Part shown: piece after piece, positions 62,425 through 64,000 of the stretch
Numbering within the stretch: the first letter of the stretch is position 1
Layout: every line of letters starts with the position of its first letter
NCBI RefSeq assembly: GCF_011762155.1
Contig: NZ_JAASQL010000007.1
Coordinates: 1-64,000, forward strand
From: Wenyingzhuangia heitensis
GTDB lineage: Bacteria > Bacteroidota > Bacteroidia > Flavobacteriales > Flavobacteriaceae
DNA length: 64,000 nucleotides
Direction: 5' to 3'
Position numbers and translations under genes: made by a program
Notes under the pieces: generated by a model
Databases searched by the model: none
What the model was told of the DNA's origin: nothing
The model's input: the letters and a program-made list of their open reading frames with translations, nothing else

Positions 62425-64000
62425 AATAATTATCTTCTTCAAATTCTAGTTCTGCATCTTTTTCCCATATTTCCATTTCACAAGGTTTACAGTTAAACTT
62501 TAATTTGTATTCGTTTTCTCCGTGGGTTAAGGTTAAAGGTTCTTTTAACTTTTCGCCCATAGTATCACGTTGAAATCTTGCACATTTTCCTAATTCGTAT
62601 TTTACACAATATTTAGTGGTCATTACTCTGGCTTTACCAGGTTCCCATTGCAATTCAAATGCTTTTTCAATTTCTTCTACTCCGTGTCTTTTGTAAAACT
62701 GTCTAGCCAATTTGTTAGAAACATTGTAGGTGAAGTCTAATGTTTTTTCTGGGTAAGGATGATCTGTTTTTACGATAGCTTGCTCCTCTCTATGGTATTC
62801 GTTAACTCTAATGTTAATTAAGTTTTCTAAAACCGTTCTTCTAATTTCATTAATTTTAGAAATAGGCACAAACCAGTTGTCTTCTAATTCAATAGCAACA
62901 TCATCAACAATAAAAGGAGTGTTTCCTGTTTTAATTAAGTTTTTTTCTAAGTTGCTTTTTAAGAAACCTTCTTTTTTTGCTAATTCTTTGGTTACTTTAA
63001 ATCCTTCTGAGCTAACATGTCCATCTTCATCCGTAGCGGTTAAAAGAAAACCATATTGAGTTTCTTCAAATTTTAATTCCACTCCAATTTTTCTGATAGC
63101 ACTATTGTCTTTTTCAACTTGTTTGTTAAAATTGGCATCAGAGTTTCTAGAAATTAAAGTACCTACAGGAATGTTTTTATAGTTGTTTGGAGTAATCCAT
63201 CCGTTTTCTACGGTATTTACTTGTACTCCGTCAGCTTCGTTTTGTTCATTTAAAAAATAAAGACCATCACCATTATTTAATTTTTCGGCATTCTCTATAA
63301 GATATTTACCGTTTTTAAATTCAATAATTTTACCGATTATCTGACCTTGAGATTTTGGAGTTTCCCAAGATCCTATTTTTTCAGTTCTTTTGTTTACAAA
63401 ATAATCTGTGTAACCACGGTTAAAACTTCTGTCCATTTCTGCATCAAACGTGTAAAAAGTTCTACCTGATGATGCTTTTTGAAATTTATCTTTTCCATCG
63501 CCATTTAAAAACTGATCCAATCTAGCTCTTAAAAAAGAAACATTATTTTTAACGTATACTACATCTTTTAATCTTCCTTCAATTTTAAAAGAGATGATAC
63601 CAGCCTCAATCATTTGTGGCAATTGGTCGCTTAAGTCTAAATCTTTAATAGATAATAAATGACTGCTTTCAATTAAAGTATCATTGTTTCCATCCGTTAA
63701 TTTATAGGGTAATCTACAGTTTTGAGCACAAGAACCACGGTTGGCACTACGCTCTCCTCCGGCAACACTCATATAACAGTTTCCGCTAAAAGAAACACAT
63801 AAGGCACCAGATACAAAAAACTCGAGCTCTACATCACAAGCTTCGTTAATTTCTTTAATCTGATCTAGGTTTAACTCTCTTGCCAAAACCACACGTTTCA
63901 TTCCTGCTTTTTGCAAAAAACCTACTTGTTTAGGTTCTCTGTTATTGGCTTGGGTACTTGCGTGAATTACAATAGGAGGCAAGTCCATTTCAAAAATAGC
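62423..64000 (-). CDS. U32 family protein, tRNA/rRNA hydroxylation (partial at right edge)
   Basis: The frame is open through base 64000 and reads AIFE before the first in-window Met at 63988, so the N-terminus is cut off. About 525 residues are present. The U32 signature is seen in ELEFFVSGALCVSFSGNCYM, followed by RGSCAQNCRLPY, with Cys residues typical of the iron-sulfur site. C-terminal Cys (YCVKYELGKCARF and FNCKPCEM) complete the pattern. These proteins (RlhA/TrhP group) take part in prephenate-dependent hydroxylation of RNA uridine or cytidine; which one cannot be told here. Older annotation calls them collagenase-like peptidases. Confidence 0.88.
   Translation of the reverse strand, partial: AIFEMDLPPIVIHASTQANNREPKQVGFLQKAGMKRVVLARELNLDQIKEINEACDVELEFFVSGALCVSFSGNCYMSVAGGERSANRGSCAQNCRLPYKLTDGNNDTLIESSHLLSIKDLDLSDQLPQMIEAGIISFKIEGRLKDVVYVKNNVSFLRARLDQFLNGDGKDKFQKASSGRTFYTFDAEMDRSFNRGYTDYFVNKRTEKIGSWETPKSQGQIIGKIIEFKNGKYLIENAEKLNNGDGLYFLNEQNEADGVQVNTVENGWITPNNYKNIPVGTLISRNSDANFNKQVEKDNSAIRKIGVELKFEETQYGFLLTATDEDGHVSSEGFKVTKELAKKEGFLKSNLEKNLIKTGNTPFIVDDVAIELEDNWFVPISKINEIRRTVLENLINIRVNEYHREEQAIVKTDHPYPEKTLDFTYNVSNKLARQFYKRHGVEEIEKAFELQWEPGKARVMTTKYCVKYELGKCARFQRDTMGEKLKEPLTLTHGENEYKLKFNCKPCEMEIWEKDAELEFEEDNY

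Noticed and set aside
1-64000. CRISPR arrays, tRNA or rRNA genes, prophage or integrative element modules
   Set aside because: No regularly spaced repeats, cloverleaf sequences, integrase, capsid or conjugation genes were recognised in the window.

Overview
The window looks like chromosomal DNA of a marine member of the Flavobacteriaceae (Bacteroidota). The DNA is AT-rich. Promoters where visible follow the Bacteroidota TTG / TAnnTTTG pattern. SusC/SusD, a hybrid two-component system (HTCS) and type IX secretion (T9SS) C-terminal tails are present. The sulfatases, GH16 and GH29 enzymes fit a life on sulfated marine polysaccharides. No species is assigned.

Left end (1-7300): an edge of an ISAon1-type insertion sequence, a GH29 alpha-L-fucosidase, a small phosphatase, an Smr protein, a phosphohexomutase, a glycosyltransferase with a DUF4199 partner, and the signal recognition particle RNA.

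Centre (7300-37000): a large polysaccharide utilization locus (PUL). The leftward series runs surface glycan-binding protein, SusC, SusD, GH88 unsaturated glucuronidase, beta-helix protein, sulfatase, second beta-helix protein, PL8 lyase, a T9SS jelly-roll-like protein and a T9SS beta-helix protein. Upstream lie the HTCS and a LacI regulator 3 nt apart, and divergent from them kduI, kduD and a DUF4861 gene. A DUF1961 lipoprotein and a second sulfatase follow. The PL8 matches chondroitin ABC-type lyases at the visible catalytic residues. With GH88, KduI/KduD and sulfatases this points to a sulfated glycosaminoglycan or similar uronate polymer. In the inferred pathway, surface lyases release unsaturated oligosaccharides, SusCD imports them, sulfatases and GH88 trim them, and KduI/KduD process the freed unsaturated uronic acid. 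A 34-bp palindrome overlaps both lacI and kduI promoters, and a G-rich motif recurs before three PUL units.

Right part (37000-64000): an M16 protease, an SBF-type transporter, a Big_2-DM13 lipoprotein with an outer-membrane protein, and two GH16 enzymes about 9.5 kb apart, the second beside a third sulfatase. They are separated by core genes (tgt, an lptF/G-type permease, glmM, a DEAD-box helicase) and a pirin/AraC pair. Next come an mqo gene split by one extra base, a Nudix / cNMP-CBS-DUF294 / DnaQ-like exonuclease operon, menD, a short S1 protein, a four-helix membrane protein, and a U32 RNA-modification protein cut by the right edge. No tRNA, rRNA or CRISPR array was seen.
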